Below, in pieces: positions 34,531 through 42,894 of a stretch of DNA of 64,000 bases. The first letter of the stretch is position 1; each line of letters opens with the position of its first letter. Origin of the DNA: Flavobacterium selenitireducens (lineage in GTDB: Bacteria; Bacteroidota; Bacteroidia; Flavobacteriales; Flavobacteriaceae); assembly GCF_014748335.1 (NCBI RefSeq), contig NZ_JAAVIY010000005.1, forward strand, positions 62,001 through 126,000, given 5' to 3'. The position numbers and the translations under genes were made by a program. The notes beneath the pieces are model-generated. The model saw nothing but the letters and a program-made list of their open reading frames with translations. It had not been told where the DNA came from and did no database searches.

Positions 34531-37500
34531 GTTCAGCGGGCACAATTACAAGAAAAGACATCATAACGGACGACGCTTTAGCATGGGGTGACGACTACGC
34601 AAAAAACCTTGATGCGGCAATTGCCAAAAACAAGGAATTTGTGAGTATCATTCTGCAAATGCGAGCCTCAAGCGAAGAACTTCGGAAGGCTGAGGGCTTC
34701 AAGGAAATGCAGGCCGCACTGAAGCGATCTAACGAAATTGGGGAAAAAGGGCTTAAAATATGGAAGGAGCAGGACCAGCTTGAAAAGCAGCTCATTTCTA
34801 CCAAAAAGAAAAACGAACTCGCGACGGAAAGCACGAACCAGGCCTTGATTAAAGAAAGGACATTGCTTCAGGAGGTCAACAAGCAAATCAAACAAGAGCA
34901 ACGTGATCGTTTGGGGTTGGTCGGTGCTCATGAGAAGCTGACTCGCGCCCGAAACGAAGCGCAAAAGCGCCTTGGGGATTTGTTATCAGCAGAGAAGCGC
35001 AACACAGCAGAGATTGCGCGCGCAAATATCGAATTCCAAAAACTCGAAGCGAGGTTATCAGCTGTCAACGCGGCAATCAACAACTACAAAAACAATATTG
35101 GAAATTACCAGTCGGCTTTTAAAGGTCTGAGGGGCACTCTGGTTGATCTTATGTCCGCTTTTGGACTCGTCGGCGGACTGCAATTGTTCAGCACCATATT
35201 GAAGGACGTTTTTAGCGTTATTCGTGAGTTTGACAGGCAGTTAATCGCAGTTGGTAAAACTACCGGAATCTCTGGCGCAGAACTGGACGCGTTGGGAGTT
35301 GCCGTCATTGACCTTGGAGGAAAGCTCGACGGGATAAGTATTCAAGGACTACTTGAGTCGGCAGAAGTCGCAGGACAGTTGGGCGTGACCGGAACGGCCA
35401 ATATCCTCAAGTTTTCCGAGGCGGTGGAAAAGCTAAGATTGACCTCGAATATTATTTCCGAAGAGCAGGTTGGAAGTTTCGCGAAATTCATTGAGGTTTC
35501 ATCTGACAGCTTCGAGAACGCAGACCGTCTGGCATCCGTAATTACCGCACTCGGAAACGCCTATGCATCAACTGAAGGAGAAATTTTAGCCAACGCAACG
35601 GAGATTCAGAAAGGTATCGCAGTTTACAATACGTCGGCACAAGGAGTGCTTGGATTGGCCGCTGCTACTTCAACGCTAGGTTCGGAAGCCGAAGCTTCTC
35701 GAAGCGCCGTTCAAACAACTTTTGGCGTTTTGAACGATGCGATCGCGACAGGAAAGAACCTTGAGCAAGTTTTAAAGCTCACAGGACTCACCGAAAAACA
35801 ACTTTCGGAGCAATTCAACAAGGATGCTACCGGCGTGTTTCTGAAGTTCGTTAAAGGCTTGAAAGATTCGAAGGATCAAGGCAAAAACCTTAGCCTCACA
35901 CTCGACGAATTGGGGATATCAGAGAAGAGGGCGTTTACCGTAGTTGGATCGTTGGCCGCGAACTACGGCGTTTTGGAAAATGCAATGAAGTCAGCCGGCG
36001 CAGAATACAAAGAAAACGCTGCGCTAAACGAGGAGGTTGCCGCTGCCGCCCAAAGTATTGATTCAGTTCTCAATGATTTAAGGGATGAATGGAGTAAGTA
36101 TGTCCTTCAGCAAAACAACGCAAATGAAGGGTCACAGAGAATCGTAAAAACGCTGAGGTTTCTCAAGGACAATCTCGCCGACGTCATAACCAATACACTG
36201 AAGTTTGGGGCTATTATCCTGACTTTCATTGGGGTTCAGAAAGCATGGAACACATCCATGATAATTTGGAACGGACTAAAGGCCGCTTCGACCACTCTTC
36301 AGCTGCGTTTTGCGATGGCTACTGGAGTTGGTACCGTTGCCATAAAAGCGCAAGCCGCCGCCGCCCGGGAAGCCGCCGCCGCGACCACGTTATTAAATAC
36401 AGCTACCAAATCAACGCCATGGGGATTAATATTAGGCATTGTTCTCTCACTAGTCGCCGCGTACGACGCGTTTGCAGCTTCAGCGGGTTCTGTTGCAGAT
36501 GCCCAAAAAAGACTTGCTGAAGCTGCGGAGAAAGATGCCGCGGCATTAGCGGAAAGTGAAAAGTCTTTTGATAATTTCTATCGCAAGAAACTCAAAGCTA
36601 TTTCAGACGAATACGCAATTAAAAGAGCCGCTCAAGGCGACAGTGAAAGACTTGATCAGGAGGAAATTGACGCGCAAAAAACGGTAGCCGAAAACGCAAT
36701 CGCAGGCAACAACAAAATCATCGCGTCCAACGCATCGCTTGTCGAAGATGAAAAAAGAAAATCTGCGGAACGAGTTAGAATTCTTGAAGAAACGAGGCAG
36801 CGTTTATTAGCTGTGGACGATGAAAGCCAAGGCGCAGCCCGCGAGGCAGCTAAAAAATATCAAAGGGATATTGAAAGCGAAAAAGCGTCTAGCGCAGTGA
36901 TAATCCAAAGAATGACATCAGACAGTGAATCTAAGAAGAAATTAAACAAAAAGCTGAACGACGACATTGCCGAGATTGATCAACAAGCAGCGGTATTAAA
37001 GGCAAATAACCAAAGGGAATTATCTGACAAGGAAAAGCGCGATCAAGAAAAAAGGGCGCGAGAACGCGAAGCACTGGCACGGAAGGAATGGGAAGCACAA
37101 AAGAAACTGATGGAGGACCGCTCGAAATTGGATCAGTTTCAACTACAGGTTAAAATTGATGCCAATCAGGACTTTATTGAAAATGAAAACAACTTCATTG
37201 ACGAGCGCCTTGATGCGATTGACGAAAACGAGAAGCTTATAGCAGAACAAGTCCGAAAACAGTCCGAGAAGGAGCTCCGACAATTTGCAACCTACAATGC
37301 TGAAAAAGGCAAGTTCATTCGCGACTTTTCGGATAAGGAAGTTGCAGAAATAATTCGAACCGGCAAAACCAAGAAGGCGTTAACAGACGAACAAAAGCTT
37401 ATTTATGCGAGGTTTCAAAACAGCATGACTCAAACTGCGATCGATGCCGAACGGAAAAGGGAGCAAGTAATTGATCAGTCAGCAGAAAACCAGGCGAAAG

Positions 37501-38741
37501 CTTGGGAGGAAAGGATTAAGAAAGTAATCGAAGGAACTGGCGACGAAAGTCAGATCATCATGGAGAAGGAAATTATGAACCTTCAAAAAGCCCTGCAAGA
37601 AAAACGTATTACCGTCGAGAAATACGAAGAATCTGTTGCACGCATTCGCCAACAGTATGCGCAAGCAAATCTGGAAAATCAAATTCAGACGCTCGAAACT
37701 GAGCTTGCAACTCTGGCGGACACTGACGAGAAGAAGGCGGTTTTAAAGAAGGTGCTGCACAATCTTGAGGTGCAACTTTCAAATGTTTCCACTCAGACTC
37801 AAATCGATAACGAGGCAAAGATTCTCGAAGTAAAAAGAGCCGCCATTTCCGAGGCAAGTAATGCACTGGCAGAGTCCTTCGGTCTGGACGCTCAAGTTAT
37901 CGAACGATTTCTCGAAGGCGTTGTCAACGGATTCAAGAGCACTGGCGAAGCAATTCAGGCAACGATGGCGCTCGTCAGTGAAATAACGTCCGCCATCTTC
38001 AGTGCGCGAATTCAAAACATCGATATCGAAATTCAAAGGGAGCAGGAAAAATATGACCGACTTATTGAACTGGCAGGCAACGATCAACGACAGAAAGATC
38101 TTCTCACGAAGGAATCCGAAAAGAAGCGTGACGAATTGGAGAAGAAGAAGCGAAAGGAACAGGAAAAAGCGGCGATGTACGACAAGGCTTTGAAAATCGT
38201 ACAAACCGGAATAGCGACCGCGTTGGCAATCATGCAGGCCTACACGCTTGGCCCGATCGCGGGTTCGGCTGCAGCAATTTGGATCGCGATCCTCGGGGGA
38301 ATCCAGACAGCCGCCATTGCCGCGGCTCCAATTCCAAAAGCATACAAGCTTGGCCGTAAAGGAGGGCCGGAAGAACTTGCGATTGTTGGGGACGGCGGGA
38401 GACCCGAAGTGATTACCGATCGACACGGTTCGAATCCGAGGTTGACACCCAATAAGCCAACGTATGCACACCTGAAGGAAGGGGACATTGTCCACAAGTC
38501 CAAAGAGGATTATTTCAGGTTTATGAGCAAGACCAGTCTTCGCGGGATTGCGGAACGCCAACAAAGACATGAAGCTGCTTACCAAATATTGAACGCCACA
38601 GCTGACAGTCCGGAGCTTTTGAAAGAAATGCAGTTGACCCGCAAAGCGATTGAACGGATCAAATTGCCGCGGCCGCAACATCAGAGCCCGCAAAATATCA
38701 ATCACGAACTATGGGCAATGACCCAAACAAAATGGAGATAA
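34527..38741 (+). CDS. phage tail tape-measure protein
   Basis: 1404 residues. Coiled-coil N-terminus (~25-190), a TP901-type core (~215-520: GKTTGISGAELDALG, FIEVSSDSFENADRLASVI, TSAQGVLGLAAATSTLGSEAEASRSAVQTTFG), hydrophobic segments (~555-570 and ~630-650), then long charged coiled coils (~650-1190) and a C-terminal hydrophobic region (TGIATALAIMQAYTLGPIAGSAAAIWIAI). At about 0.15 nm per residue the family relation would give a tail near 210 nm. The start overlaps the previous stop (ATGA). Intact and uninterrupted. Confidence 0.92.
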   Translation: MSSAGTITRKDIITDDALAWGDDYAKNLDAAIAKNKEFVSIILQMRASSEELRKAEGFKEMQAALKRSNEIGEKGLKIWKEQDQLEKQLISTKKKNELATESTNQALIKERTLLQEVNKQIKQEQRDRLGLVGAHEKLTRARNEAQKRLGDLLSAEKRNTAEIARANIEFQKLEARLSAVNAAINNYKNNIGNYQSAFKGLRGTLVDLMSAFGLVGGLQLFSTILKDVFSVIREFDRQLIAVGKTTGISGAELDALGVAVIDLGGKLDGISIQGLLESAEVAGQLGVTGTANILKFSEAVEKLRLTSNIISEEQVGSFAKFIEVSSDSFENADRLASVITALGNAYASTEGEILANATEIQKGIAVYNTSAQGVLGLAAATSTLGSEAEASRSAVQTTFGVLNDAIATGKNLEQVLKLTGLTEKQLSEQFNKDATGVFLKFVKGLKDSKDQGKNLSLTLDELGISEKRAFTVVGSLAANYGVLENAMKSAGAEYKENAALNEEVAAAAQSIDSVLNDLRDEWSKYVLQQNNANEGSQRIVKTLRFLKDNLADVITNTLKFGAIILTFIGVQKAWNTSMIIWNGLKAASTTLQLRFAMATGVGTVAIKAQAAAAREAAAATTLLNTATKSTPWGLILGIVLSLVAAYDAFAASAGSVADAQKRLAEAAEKDAAALAESEKSFDNFYRKKLKAISDEYAIKRAAQGDSERLDQEEIDAQKTVAENAIAGNNKIIASNASLVEDEKRKSAERVRILEETRQRLLAVDDESQGAAREAAKKYQRDIESEKASSAVIIQRMTSDSESKKKLNKKLNDDIAEIDQQAAVLKANNQRELSDKEKRDQEKRAREREALARKEWEAQKKLMEDRSKLDQFQLQVKIDANQDFIENENNFIDERLDAIDENEKLIAEQVRKQSEKELRQFATYNAEKGKFIRDFSDKEVAEIIRTGKTKKALTDEQKLIYARFQNSMTQTAIDAERKREQVIDQSAENQAKAWEERIKKVIEGTGDESQIIMEKEIMNLQKALQEKRITVEKYEESVARIRQQYAQANLENQIQTLETELATLADTDEKKAVLKKVLHNLEVQLSNVSTQTQIDNEAKILEVKRAAISEASNALAESFGLDAQVIERFLEGVVNGFKSTGEAIQATMALVSEITSAIFSARIQNIDIEIQREQEKYDRLIELAGNDQRQKDLLTKESEKKRDELEKKKRKEQEKAAMYDKALKIVQTGIATALAIMQAYTLGPIAGSAAAIWIAILGGIQTAAIAAAPIPKAYKLGRKGGPEELAIVGDGGRPEVITDRHGSNPRLTPNKPTYAHLKEGDIVHKSKEDYFRFMSKTSLRGIAERQQRHEAAYQILNATADSPELLKEMQLTRKAIERIKLPRPQHQSPQNINHELWAMTQTKWR

Positions 38742-38742
38742 T

Positions 38743-39336
38743 ATGATTTACGACTCTCTAAGAAAGTTGCCCATGGTTCTTGCCATTGAGGTAATGGAAA
38801 CCGGAAATCTTCGCCTATTGACCGATGATGATTCAATTACGGACGAACAGCTGTTCGACATGTGGGAAATTCTTTTCGAGGAATTTGAAGTGAAGCGGAC
38901 AGGTAAGAAAGCCGGACAATCGAAGGAATTTCTTTCAAATCGCGAAATCGAGTTTTTGGAAAGGAAGCTTTCAATTATAAAATGTGCCTGTGATGCGCTT
39001 CTGTTTGATAGAAATGACGAAATGATTGAACTGCTGAAGGATTACAATTATGTGATTCGCGACGGAAGCTATATCTCCGACATCCAAAAAGTGCTGCGGG
39101 AAGCAGATGCGATCAAAATCAAAATATCGATGATAAGGGACGGACTGAAAAAAGAAACCGCGGAGCCGCCGGACATCATCGAATCAATGGCCGCGATTAC
39201 CGTAATCCTTGGAACTGACTTCGACTATTACGCTGTGAGCTGTGAAAAGTACTTTGCACTCGAAAAGGCGGTCGATAAGAAAATCAAGGCAATGACAGAA
39301 GCAAACAAACCAAATAACAAAACCAAAAACAAATAG
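38743..39336 (+). CDS. tape-measure-adjacent protein, paralogue C (possible tail-assembly chaperone)
   Basis: 197 residues beginning one base after the tape-measure stop. KLPMVLAIEVMETGNLRLLTDD, IIKCACDALLFDRNDEMIELLKDYNYVI and a Lys/Asn-rich tail. The same pattern recurs in the next gene, so these are tandem homologues. Small helical genes beside a tape measure are usually tail-assembly chaperones, but those normally sit before it and use a frameshift; neither is the case here, so the role is inference. Confidence 0.6.
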   Translation: MIYDSLRKLPMVLAIEVMETGNLRLLTDDDSITDEQLFDMWEILFEEFEVKRTGKKAGQSKEFLSNREIEFLERKLSIIKCACDALLFDRNDEMIELLKDYNYVIRDGSYISDIQKVLREADAIKIKISMIRDGLKKETAEPPDIIESMAAITVILGTDFDYYAVSCEKYFALEKAVDKKIKAMTEANKPNNKTKNK

Positions 39337-39339
39337 AAC

Positions 39340-39864
39340 ATGCAAACATCAATCGACAACCTGCCAATGGCGACATTCGAAAACATCAAATCCACCGGTA
39401 ACGTTCAACTACTCGCATCGAATTCAGGAGTTGACGTCAATCTCAAAAAGATGTGGAGGCAAATCAAATGTGAAGCAAACGCCTTGCGAAAGTTCGGCAT
39501 AGACCGAGAGCAAGAATTTAAGAGAAATCGCAAGGAAATAATTTTGAAGTGTTGCACAGCGCTCAAGTTCTCCCACGACAGCCGACTGATCGCTTTGCTT
39601 GCTTCTCACGGATTCATAGTGACGGAAACTAACTACGAAAGCGATCTAGCCGCGATTGAAAAGGCCAATGAGTTGAGAAGTACCGATGTAATCGTTCCCG
39701 AAATTCTTTCCGAAGAGGTGAGCTATCCTGTCCGGGTGCGATACTTGAAAAACCTGTTTTGCATTGTCTTTGACGAAAACCAGATTAGCGTTAGAAAGTT
39801 CCTTGAGATCGAAGGCCGTGCAATCCAAAACCAAAACGATTCACATCTACTAACAGCAAACTAA
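39340..39864 (+). CDS. tape-measure-adjacent protein, paralogue D
   Basis: 174 residues. NLPMATFENIKSTGNVQLLASN, LKCCTALKFSHDSRLIALLASHGFIV and a C-terminal ALxF/EIEGRAI segment line up with paralogue C. Three bases separate the two genes. Function unknown; possible tail-assembly chaperone pair. Confidence 0.6.
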   Translation: MQTSIDNLPMATFENIKSTGNVQLLASNSGVDVNLKKMWRQIKCEANALRKFGIDREQEFKRNRKEIILKCCTALKFSHDSRLIALLASHGFIVTETNYESDLAAIEKANELRSTDVIVPEILSEEVSYPVRVRYLKNLFCIVFDENQISVRKFLEIEGRAIQNQNDSHLLTAN

Positions 39865-39869
39865 GTAAT

Positions 39870-40292
39870 ATGCCGGACCGGATTGGTCTCATGCCTGTCG
39901 AGGCCTTTCCGGAATCTGGCTTAAATCCAACACTCATGAACGAAAATATGAAAAACGCAGAGCCGATTGTAGAAGTAATAGACCGCCTTAAACCATACCT
40001 GCACCAATGGCTTAATGACGCTACCGCGATCAAGCTGATGGCCGAGATGAAAAACGCACTTGAATATGACATCAGGCTTTTTTTTGACGAAACAAATAGT
40101 ATAAAGCCTGTCGTTGAGTTTCCAGAGGGATGGGAAAACGCAGTACACTATTCAGAGGTAATTTCTGGCGACAAAAAGTCGAGATCAATAGTTTTTTTTG
40201 GAAAACAGGCCGCAATATCTGCCGTACTCACTTATGCGGAAGTATTTATAACGAATGAAAAATTAAACCATGGCACGCCCCAGAAAAATTAA
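39870..40292 (+). CDS. 140-residue protein of unknown function between tail and terminase genes
   Basis: MPDRIGLMPVEAFPESG..., then a helical middle (IVEVIDRLKPYLHQWLNDATAIKLMAEM) and FPEGWENAVHYSEVI. The last 23 bases overlap the small terminase gene. It occupies the only place between the tail and terminase blocks, where head genes would be expected; it is far too small for portal or capsid. An internal start (MNENMKN) is possible. No family recognised. Confidence 0.6.
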   Translation: MPDRIGLMPVEAFPESGLNPTLMNENMKNAEPIVEVIDRLKPYLHQWLNDATAIKLMAEMKNALEYDIRLFFDETNSIKPVVEFPEGWENAVHYSEVISGDKKSRSIVFFGKQAAISAVLTYAEVFITNEKLNHGTPQKN

Positions 40293-40770
40293 AACACCTG
40301 CTAAAATGTGGGAACACTTCGAAGCTTACCGAAAGGAGCTGCGGGATAATCCGATTCTGATAGTTGAACAGAAGCGCGGCAACACCACTATTCGAGTTAC
40401 GGCGAAAGACGGGGAAGTTAACTTCACGCCTCCAAGCGATCTTGTTTATCTGCCTCGGGCACGATGTCTCACTATGGAGGGCTTCGAAAATTGGCTTTCT
40501 GACAATGAAATTATATCAGACGTTTCTGACTATTTTGAAAATAAAAACGGCGCGTATGAAGAGTTTCTCCCTGTCTGTACGCGCATTAGGAAAAATATAC
40601 GCCAGGATCAAATTGAGGGCGGAATGGCGGGCATTTTTAACCCTTCCATTACGCAACGCCTTAACAATTTGGTGGAGCGGACTGACCACACAACTAAAGA
40701 CGAAGCGATTCTCCCAATTATCGGGATGAAAATCGTTGTAGAGGACCAAAACAAGGACGATGCAAATTGA
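40270..40770 (+). CDS. terminase small subunit-like protein
   Basis: 166 residues. ARPRKIKTPAKMWEHFEAYRKEL then LPRARCLTMEGFENWLSDNEIISDVSDYFENKNGAYEEF and GGMAGIFNPSITQRLNNLVERTD match the small terminase (DNA-packaging protein) family of Bacteroidetes phages, with a HTH-like pac recognition region near residues 60-95. It would select element DNA for packaging. Overlaps terL by 11 bases. Confidence 0.85.
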   Translation: MARPRKIKTPAKMWEHFEAYRKELRDNPILIVEQKRGNTTIRVTAKDGEVNFTPPSDLVYLPRARCLTMEGFENWLSDNEIISDVSDYFENKNGAYEEFLPVCTRIRKNIRQDQIEGGMAGIFNPSITQRLNNLVERTDHTTKDEAILPIIGMKIVVEDQNKDDAN

Positions 40771-42139
40771 ATTTAACACGCGCGGAAACATTAAGCAGGC
40801 CCAGGCGGCTAAACTATGGCTTGACTCCACCACTGCGGATATCTGCTACGGCGGCTCCAAGGGTTCGGCAAAATCATACACTGGATGCTCTCTGATTTTT
40901 GGTGACGCGCTTATCTATCCCGGCACGCATTACTTCATAGCCCGCAAGAAGCTGAACGATCTTCGAAAATACACGGTTCCGTCGATACATGAGGTCTTTC
41001 AGCATTGGGGATTGTCTGACAAATATTTTTCCTATAATGGAAACGACAACTTTTTTTCGTTGTATAATGAGTCAAAGGTCTATTTGATTGACGCGAAATA
41101 CCTTCCGTCCGATCCGGATTATTACCGTTTCGGCTCCATGCAGATGACACGCGGATGGATCGAGGAAGCGGGGGAGTTTGAACTTGAAGCAAAAAATGCC
41201 CTGAGCGCTTCAATTGGCCGTTGGAAAAATGAGAAATACAACCTGGCCGGAAAACTTCTGCAGACCTGTAACCCGTCCAAGAACTACCTCTACTCGAATT
41301 ATTATAAGCCGAACAAAGAGGGAACACTCGAACCGTGGAAAGCGTTCATTCAGGCGCTTCCCACCGACAACAAAATGTTGGACAAGGGTTATCTCGAAAG
41401 CCTCGAACGCACGCTATCAAAAAACGAAAAGGAGCGGTTGCTGTTCGGAAATTGGGAGTACGATGATGACCCGATGAAACTCTTTCATGACTATGATAAA
41501 ATTTTGGAAGTGTTTACCAATGAATTTGTTCAATCCAACGGAAAAAGGTATTTAACAGCAGATATCGCTTATGAGGGGTCAGATTTGTTTGTCATGGGCA
41601 TTTGGGATGGGCTTACGTTGATAAGGATTGAAGCAATCGACAAGATCGACGAAACACAGGTGTCGCGTAAGATTCAGGAATTACGCCTGAAGTACAACGT
41701 ACCATTGAGCCATGTAATCTACGATGCCGACGGACTAAAGACTTTTGTTCGTCAAAGCGCGAAAACCGGAACACTTGTCGGGGCCAGACAGTTCCACAAC
41801 AACGGTACGGCCATCGGAGGTGAAAACTATTATAACCTGAAATCGCAATGCTATTTCAAATTGGCTGAATTCGTCAACGAAAGCAAGATTTATTGCAAAG
41901 ACCAGCGTTACCGAAAGCAAATGATCGAAGAGCTTGAACAGATCAAAAAGCGAATCCGAAATGATGATAACGAACCTTTACGCCTCGAAAAAAAGGAGGA
42001 TATCAGAAAGCGGCTTGGCCGATCACCCGATTTTGCAGACATGCTTATGATGCGTATGTTGCCTGAAATAAGTTCCGGTCCGCGAACTCACGCCACAAGC
42101 CCTGAAATGTTGGAAAGAGTTGCTGCTATCTACGGGTAA
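40760..42139 (+). CDS. terminase large subunit
   Basis: 459 residues. ATPase: Walker A YGGSKGSAKS (Lys38), Walker B RGWIEEAGEF (Glu135-Glu136) and a coupling motif TCNPS near 170. Nuclease: Asp268 in LTADIAYEG, Asp322 in IYDADGL, and the last Asp in PDFADMLMM near 435. All active-site residues are present, so the packaging motor looks functional. It is the last gene before the right attachment site, which is unusual because portal and capsid genes should follow or precede it. Confidence 0.93.
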   Translation: MQIEFNTRGNIKQAQAAKLWLDSTTADICYGGSKGSAKSYTGCSLIFGDALIYPGTHYFIARKKLNDLRKYTVPSIHEVFQHWGLSDKYFSYNGNDNFFSLYNESKVYLIDAKYLPSDPDYYRFGSMQMTRGWIEEAGEFELEAKNALSASIGRWKNEKYNLAGKLLQTCNPSKNYLYSNYYKPNKEGTLEPWKAFIQALPTDNKMLDKGYLESLERTLSKNEKERLLFGNWEYDDDPMKLFHDYDKILEVFTNEFVQSNGKRYLTADIAYEGSDLFVMGIWDGLTLIRIEAIDKIDETQVSRKIQELRLKYNVPLSHVIYDADGLKTFVRQSAKTGTLVGARQFHNNGTAIGGENYYNLKSQCYFKLAEFVNESKIYCKDQRYRKQMIEELEQIKKRIRNDDNEPLRLEKKEDIRKRLGRSPDFADMLMMRMLPEISSGPRTHATSPEMLERVAAIYG

Positions 42140-42148
42140 TTTGCATTC

Positions 42149-42167
42149 GTTTGGCAAGCGTTTGGTG
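42149..42167 (+). promoter_or_regulatory. right arm-type integrase sites
   Basis: GTTTGGCAAGCGTTTGGTG: a TTTGGCAA pair, 11-base spacing, as at the left end (second copy imperfect). It lies 58 bases inside attR, completing a symmetrical attP. Confidence 0.6.
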
Positions 42168-42172
42168 AAACT

Positions 42173-42222
42173 AAAAAAAGAAACCCGCAAACACCTATAG
42201 ATAGAGGTTTTACGGGTTTTTA
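42173..42222. terminator. element-supplied terminator at the tRNA-Met 3' side
   Basis: AAACCCG...CGGGTTT with an inner ACCTATAGATAGAGGT hairpin; T-tracts on both sides (T4 on plus, T7 on minus). It ends terL on the plus strand and, on the minus strand, replaces the tRNA-Met terminator that integration moved 19 kb away. Confidence 0.8.
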
Positions 42223-42224
42223 TT

Positions 42225-42248
42225 GTAGCGAGGACGGGAGTTGAACCC
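42225..42248. repeat. attR, within tRNA-Met
   Basis: Identical to attL (23117-23140) over 24 bases. Together with the rest of the gene it rebuilds a complete tRNA 3' end, so integration does not destroy the tRNA. Confidence 0.93.
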
Positions 42249-42299
42249 GTGACCTCAGGGTTATGAATCCTGCGCTCTAACCGACTGAGCTACCTCGCC
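42226..42299 (-). tRNA. tRNA-Met (CAT)
   Basis: 74 bases. Acceptor GGCGAGG pairs with CCTCGCT, D arm GCTC...GAGC, anticodon loop TTCATAA (CAT), T arm GGGTTCAACTCCC-type. The CCA is not encoded. G1:U72 and one A:C at the base of the anticodon loop are normal for flavobacterial elongator tRNA-Met. Confidence 0.95.
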
Positions 42300-42449
42300 A
42301 AATTTTCGGTTATTGCATTTCCTCAATGCGGGTGCAAATATAAAACTAAAATGGGTTTGGGCAAATTCTTCGGGCAAAAAAAATATTTTTCAAAAAATGG
42401 CCTCTTTAGTTTTAATTCTATATATTTCCCAAAAATAAAATAGTACCAC

Positions 42450-42842
42450 ATGAACGTCAAAGTACGATACGAGCTAGAGTTTCCGCTAAATTCCTCTCCG
42501 CAACTTCTTTACCAGTATATCTCGACGCCGTCGGGTCTTTCGGAGTGGTTTGCGGACAATGTGAACTCGAGGGGCGAAATCTTTACGTTTATCTGGAACG
42601 ATACCGAAGAAAAAGCGCGTCTAACCTCGAAAAAGACTGGTGAAAAAGTGAAATTCCGTTGGGTTGACGAAAATAACAACGACACGGACCTATTCTTTGA
42701 ACTCCGTATTCTCGAGGACGAGATCACGAAGGATGTTTCGCTTTTGGTAATCGACTACGCCGACGAAGACGAACTGGACGAAGCCAAGCAGCTTTGGGAC
42801 AACCAGATTTCAGATCTCAAACACGTCATCGGTTCGGTCTGA
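42450..42842 (+). CDS. START-like (SRPBCC) domain protein
   Basis: 130 residues, one domain: VRYELEFPLNSSPQLLYQYISTPSGLSEWFADNVNSRGEIFTFIWN is the signature of the Bacteroidetes START-like family related to AHSA1. The cavity suggests binding of a hydrophobic ligand; nothing more is known. It is the first host gene past the element, and is followed by a promoter/terminator overlap before the aminotransferase gene. Confidence 0.85.
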   Translation: MNVKVRYELEFPLNSSPQLLYQYISTPSGLSEWFADNVNSRGEIFTFIWNDTEEKARLTSKKTGEKVKFRWVDENNNDTDLFFELRILEDEITKDVSLLVIDYADEDELDEAKQLWDNQISDLKHVIGSV

Positions 42843-42860
42843 CAAAAGCCATATAAAACG

Positions 42861-42894
42861 TATATTTGCCCTGACTTAAACTCAGGGTTTTTTT
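42861..42894 (+). promoter_or_regulatory. promoter overlapping a terminator hairpin before the aminotransferase gene
   Basis: TATATTTG at 42861-42868 (perfect -7 box), then CCCTGA-cttaaac-TCAGGG and T7 ending exactly at the ATG (42895). Readthrough from the upstream gene would stop at the hairpin, while initiation at this promoter falls inside its left arm and so escapes it. Confidence 0.65.

Larger units (their letters stand above)
23117..42248. mobile_element. tRNA-Met-integrated phage-like element with tail and terminase genes but no head genes
   Basis: 19.1 kb bounded by 24-base direct repeats, one of which is the 3' end of tRNA-Met. Contents in order: tyrosine integrase, kinase cassette, cargo genes, repressor switch, two HTH genes, two unknown paralogues, DUF1376 protein, tail-type protein, tape measure, two more paralogues, an unknown gene, small and large terminase. 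All are rightward except the repressor and its small partner. No portal, major capsid, protease, connector, major tail protein, holin or endolysin is recognisable. Long intact reading frames (1404, 901, 459 codons) argue against old decay. Confidence 0.9.

Noticed and set aside
38743..39864. Programmed frameshift joining the two tape-measure-adjacent genes
   Set aside because: They are separated by three bases with a clean stop and a new ATG, and no slippery heptamer is seen at the junction.
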